From: an uncultured Planctomycetales bacterium
GTDB lineage: Bacteria > Planctomycetota > Planctomycetia > Pirellulales > S012-138
Direction: 5' to 3'
Length of the DNA stretch: 7,952 nucleotides
NCBI GenBank assembly: GCA_937982665.1
Contig: CALJLD010000111.1
Coordinates: 1 to 7,952 of the forward strand
Both the position numbers and the translations under genes were made by a program. Each line of letters starts with the position of its first letter. The stretch's first letter is position 1. The notes under the pieces were generated by a model. The model did no database searches. It saw only the letters and a list, made by a program, of their open reading frames with translations, and had not been told where the DNA came from. Positions 6,198-7,952 of this stretch are shown one piece after another.

Positions 6198-6284
6198 TCA
6201 TTCATAGTAACCCCAGCCAACGGCAAGGGTCCAGCACGCGAAGCCGCAGAATGTCGACAAGAATGAGCTTGCGAGTCCGCGAAA

Positions 6285-6479
6285 CTACCCACCCTGGGTG
6301 GTTGTTTGCGGGACATAGATTGGCGCTGGCGTGGTTGCCGGTGGGATATACGTCGTGGGCGGTCCCAAAGAACTGGGAGCACACGGATCACAGCGTGGTG
6401 CGCATGGATTGCAGCACGGGTTTCGGCAACCCGCGGCAGTGAGCGATAGGGCCAGCACGGCCATGGTGAATTTCTTCAT
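6285..6479 (-). CDS. Small Cys/Pro-rich lipoprotein
   Basis: A 64-residue secreted protein. Residues 1-17 are a typical lipoprotein signal (MKKFTMAVLALSLTAAG) with Cys18 as the lipidated residue in a T-A-A-G-C lipobox. The mature part starts with a cysteine cluster (Cys18, 22, 23, 26, 30, 33) arranged as repeated x-P-C units (NPC-CNPC-APRC-DPC-AP) and continues as a flexible Pro/Thr/Tyr tail (TTYIPPATTPAPIYVPQTTT). It has no catalytic motif. The Cys-Pro repeats could bind metal or form disulphide-linked surface structures; both are inference. Start 6479 is supported by GAGG five bases upstream and by the Lys-Lys-hydrophobic signal; the frame runs open to 6704, but that upstream part is not protein-like. 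A short dyad (6289-6301) overlaps the end of the gene. It is followed by the two-helix membrane protein. Confidence 0.85.
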   Translation of the reverse strand: MKKFTMAVLALSLTAAGCRNPCCNPCAPRCDPCAPSSLGPPTTYIPPATTPAPIYVPQTTTQGG

Positions 6480-6484
6480 GGCAA

Positions 6485-6488
6485 CCTC
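6485..6488 (-). promoter_or_regulatory. Shine-Dalgarno site GAGG of the lipoprotein gene
   Basis: GAGG on the minus strand lies five bases before ATG 6479 and decides this start over the many upstream in-frame codons. Confidence 0.6.
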
Positions 6489-6547
6489 GATTTTGTGAGT
6501 GCTTCCCGCCTGAGACCTCGCGGCGCGCGAAGATGGCTGCCAGAGTG

Positions 6548-6579
6548 AACTTTGCAAATGGGAAGCCAAAACCAAAGTT
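6548..6579. repeat. 7-bp inverted repeat upstream of the lipoprotein gene
   Basis: AACTTTG (6548-6554) and CAAAGTT (6573-6579) form a perfect dyad with 18 bases between, about 70 bases upstream of the lipoprotein start in the 281-base gap after the MoxR gene. It could be an operator or a leader hairpin. No clear -10/-35 pair was found in this gap, and the rest of it shows no gene: the frame over most of it (6476-6757) has no ribosome binding site or domain. Confidence 0.3.
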
Positions 6580-6760
6580 TGTGGCCGGAACTCAAAACAT
6601 GCGCTCTCCCAAGGCAGCCGCAGCCGGCGGTATGCCGCTTTGTATCGAGAGGTCCGCGCCAACGCCATGCGGATTGCGAGGTGGCTCGATTGTAAGAATG
6701 CCAAAACGGCGAATGCTGCGCGATGGTGACTGCCACAACAACCAGCGTCGCTAGCAATGC

Positions 6761-7837
6761 CTACTCGAACTTCTCGATCTCAGGCGTGGGCACGTGCTTG
6801 ACCAGCCGCTCGATGACATCGTCATTGTTCAGGCCTTCGGCTTGGGCCTGGAAGTTCGTACTGATGCGATGCCTTAACACGGGCACGGCGATCTTGCGAA
6901 TATCATCAATCGCGACAGAGAACCGTCCGTCCATGGCCGCCAAGGCTTTGCCGCCCTGAATCAGGAACTGCCCGGCTCGTGGGCCGGCGCCCCAGTCGAT
7001 AAGCTCGCGGATGAAGTCAGGAGCGGAATCGTCCTTCGGCCGAGTGCTGCGAACCAACGCCGCGGTGTACTTCACGATGTACTCGCTCACGGCCACCTTG
7101 TTGATGAGATCCTGAATCACCACGATGTTCTGCGCGTTGAGAACCTTGCGAACTTCCGGCTTCTCTTGCCGCGTGGTGGCCGCCAAAATCTGCTGCTCTT
7201 CCTCCAGCGTGGGATAGTCAACAATGATGTTGAACATGAAGCGGTCAAGCTGGGCTTCCGGCAGCGGGTAGGTTCCTTCCTGCTCAATGGGGTTCTGCGT
7301 GGCGATGGTAAAGAACGGGTCCGGCAAGTCATATGTCGTTTGGCCGACGGAAATCTCGCGCTCCTGCATCGCCTGCAGCAAAGCGGCCTGAGTCTTCGGC
7401 GGCGTCCGGTTGATTTCGTCCGCCAGCAAAATGTTGGTGAAGACCGGCCCTTCCACAAAGCGGAAGTTGCGCCGCCCGGATTCATCCTCATCCAGAACGT
7501 TGGTTCCAGTGATATCAGAAGGCATCAAGTCCGGCGTAAACTGGATTCGCTTGAAACGAATATCCAGAATGCGGGCTAATGTGCTGACCATCAAGGTCTT
7601 GGCGAGGCCCGGCACGCCCTCTAGCAAGCAATGGCCACGCGTAAAGATCGCGGCGAAGAGCTGCTCGATCACGGCGTCTTGCCCGATGATGACCTTCTGC
7701 AGTTCGTCCCGCATCACCTGCTGGCGATTGCTAAACTCCTGCAAGACCTCACGAAGTGAACGTTTCTCTGCCAAGGTGCTGATCCGTTGCTTACTCTGTT
7801 CCTGAAGTGCCTTGTGAATGCGTGAATCCGCTCTCAT
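6761..7837 (-). CDS. MoxR family AAA+ ATPase
   Basis: A 358-residue MoxR-type AAA+ ATPase, a cytoplasmic ATP-driven chaperone that in known cases activates or assembles partner proteins, often with von Willebrand/MIDAS domains. Numbered from ATG 7837, it has Walker A GVPGLAKT (74-81), Walker B ILLADEIN (136-143), sensor 1 ATQNP (179-183), the family-typical EGTYPLPEAQLDRF (187-200) with its arginine, and sensor 2 GAGPR (283-287) in the C-terminal lid. The stretch FKRIQFTPDLMPSDITGT is a MoxR hallmark. ATG 7837 is the first ATG; the frame is open to a TTG at 7918 directly after a TAA, so a start with 27 more residues is possible. Family members are usually about 320-340 residues, so even the shorter form has a longer helical N-terminus than usual. 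The usual DUF58 partner does not follow; the next gene, across 281 bases, is a lipoprotein. Confidence 0.93.
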   Translation of the reverse strand: MRADSRIHKALQEQSKQRISTLAEKRSLREVLQEFSNRQQVMRDELQKVIIGQDAVIEQLFAAIFTRGHCLLEGVPGLAKTLMVSTLARILDIRFKRIQFTPDLMPSDITGTNVLDEDESGRRNFRFVEGPVFTNILLADEINRTPPKTQAALLQAMQEREISVGQTTYDLPDPFFTIATQNPIEQEGTYPLPEAQLDRFMFNIIVDYPTLEEEQQILAATTRQEKPEVRKVLNAQNIVVIQDLINKVAVSEYIVKYTAALVRSTRPKDDSAPDFIRELIDWGAGPRAGQFLIQGGKALAAMDGRFSVAIDDIRKIAVPVLRHRISTNFQAQAEGLNNDDVIERLVKHVPTPEIEKFE

Positions 7838-7856
7838 CTTATAGCTCACAATCTCG

Positions 7857-7870
7857 TCCGCAATTGCGGA
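7857..7870. promoter_or_regulatory. Perfect 14-bp palindrome upstream of MoxR
   Basis: TCCGCAATTGCGGA is a perfect palindrome 19 bases before ATG 7837. If that ATG is the start, the site lies where a dimeric repressor or activator could act. If translation begins at TTG 7918, the palindrome is inside the coding region and probably means nothing. No adjacent promoter boxes of good quality were found. Confidence 0.3.
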
Positions 7871-7918
7871 TCGCAGGGAAGATGCCAGCGGCAAAGCCGA
7901 TTGTGACGTCTCGCGCAA

Positions 7919-7951
7919 TTAGCCGGGCGGCAGCCGCGCCAGCCGGTCGTC
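7919..7951 (-). CDS. Possible C-terminal end of the next upstream gene
   Basis: Reading leftwards from the right edge, ten codons give DDRLARLPPG followed by TAA (7919-7921). All ten codons end in G or C, which fits coding DNA, and the position just before the MoxR gene is where an operon partner would end. Ten residues are too few to name a product; chance cannot be excluded. Confidence 0.2.
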   Translation of the reverse strand, partial: DDRLARLPPG

Positions 7952-7952
7952 A

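Noticed and set aside
6476..6757. 93-codon minus-strand frame between MoxR and lipoprotein starting MLATLVVVAVTIAQ
   Set aside because: The hydrophobic beginning depends on a TTG start without a Shine-Dalgarno, the rest is His/Trp/Arg-rich and random-looking, and it runs over the lipoprotein's ribosome site.

Overview
The window looks like ordinary chromosomal DNA from a planctomycete, most likely of the Pirellulales type. The signs are a small protein with the HYExAFE signature that I know from that phylum, a Cys-Pro-rich mini-lipoprotein, a very lysine-rich histone-H1-tail-like protein, and several genes without a Shine-Dalgarno sequence. No mobile element, CRISPR array, rRNA or tRNA was found.

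Layout. On the plus strand, positions 2-1549 hold the 3' part of a tetratricopeptide-repeat protein whose start lies outside the window. It is followed by a HYExAFE-family protein (1646-2263) that may be transcribed as a leaderless mRNA. Everything to the right is on the minus strand, so the two blocks converge at about 2264-2351, where a hairpin sits. Read in the direction of transcription from the right edge, the minus-strand block holds a MoxR-type AAA+ ATPase (6761-7837), a 64-residue Cys/Pro-rich lipoprotein (6285-6479), a two-helix membrane protein with a long acidic Pro/Ser-rich tail (5211-6197), a possible tiny ORF (5066-5179), a small GMGSFTD-motif protein (4741-5085), about 660 bases without a convincing gene, the lysine-rich protein (3774-4067) closed by a clear intrinsic terminator (3704-3749), and a DEAD-box RNA helicase (2352-3662).

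How they work together. Little suggests one pathway. The lipoprotein and the membrane protein are 87 bases apart in the same frame and may be co-transcribed. The lysine-rich protein and the helicase are separated by the terminator and are probably independent units, although both act on nucleic acid. The MoxR ATPase is not followed by the DUF58/von Willebrand partners usual for the family, so its partners, if linked, lie upstream beyond the right edge. I see no evidence of a complete new multigene system. The items most worth attention are the HYExAFE protein, which carries what looks like a PD-(D/E)xK nuclease signature, the acid-free lysine-rich protein, and the small, poorly described envelope and cytosolic proteins.
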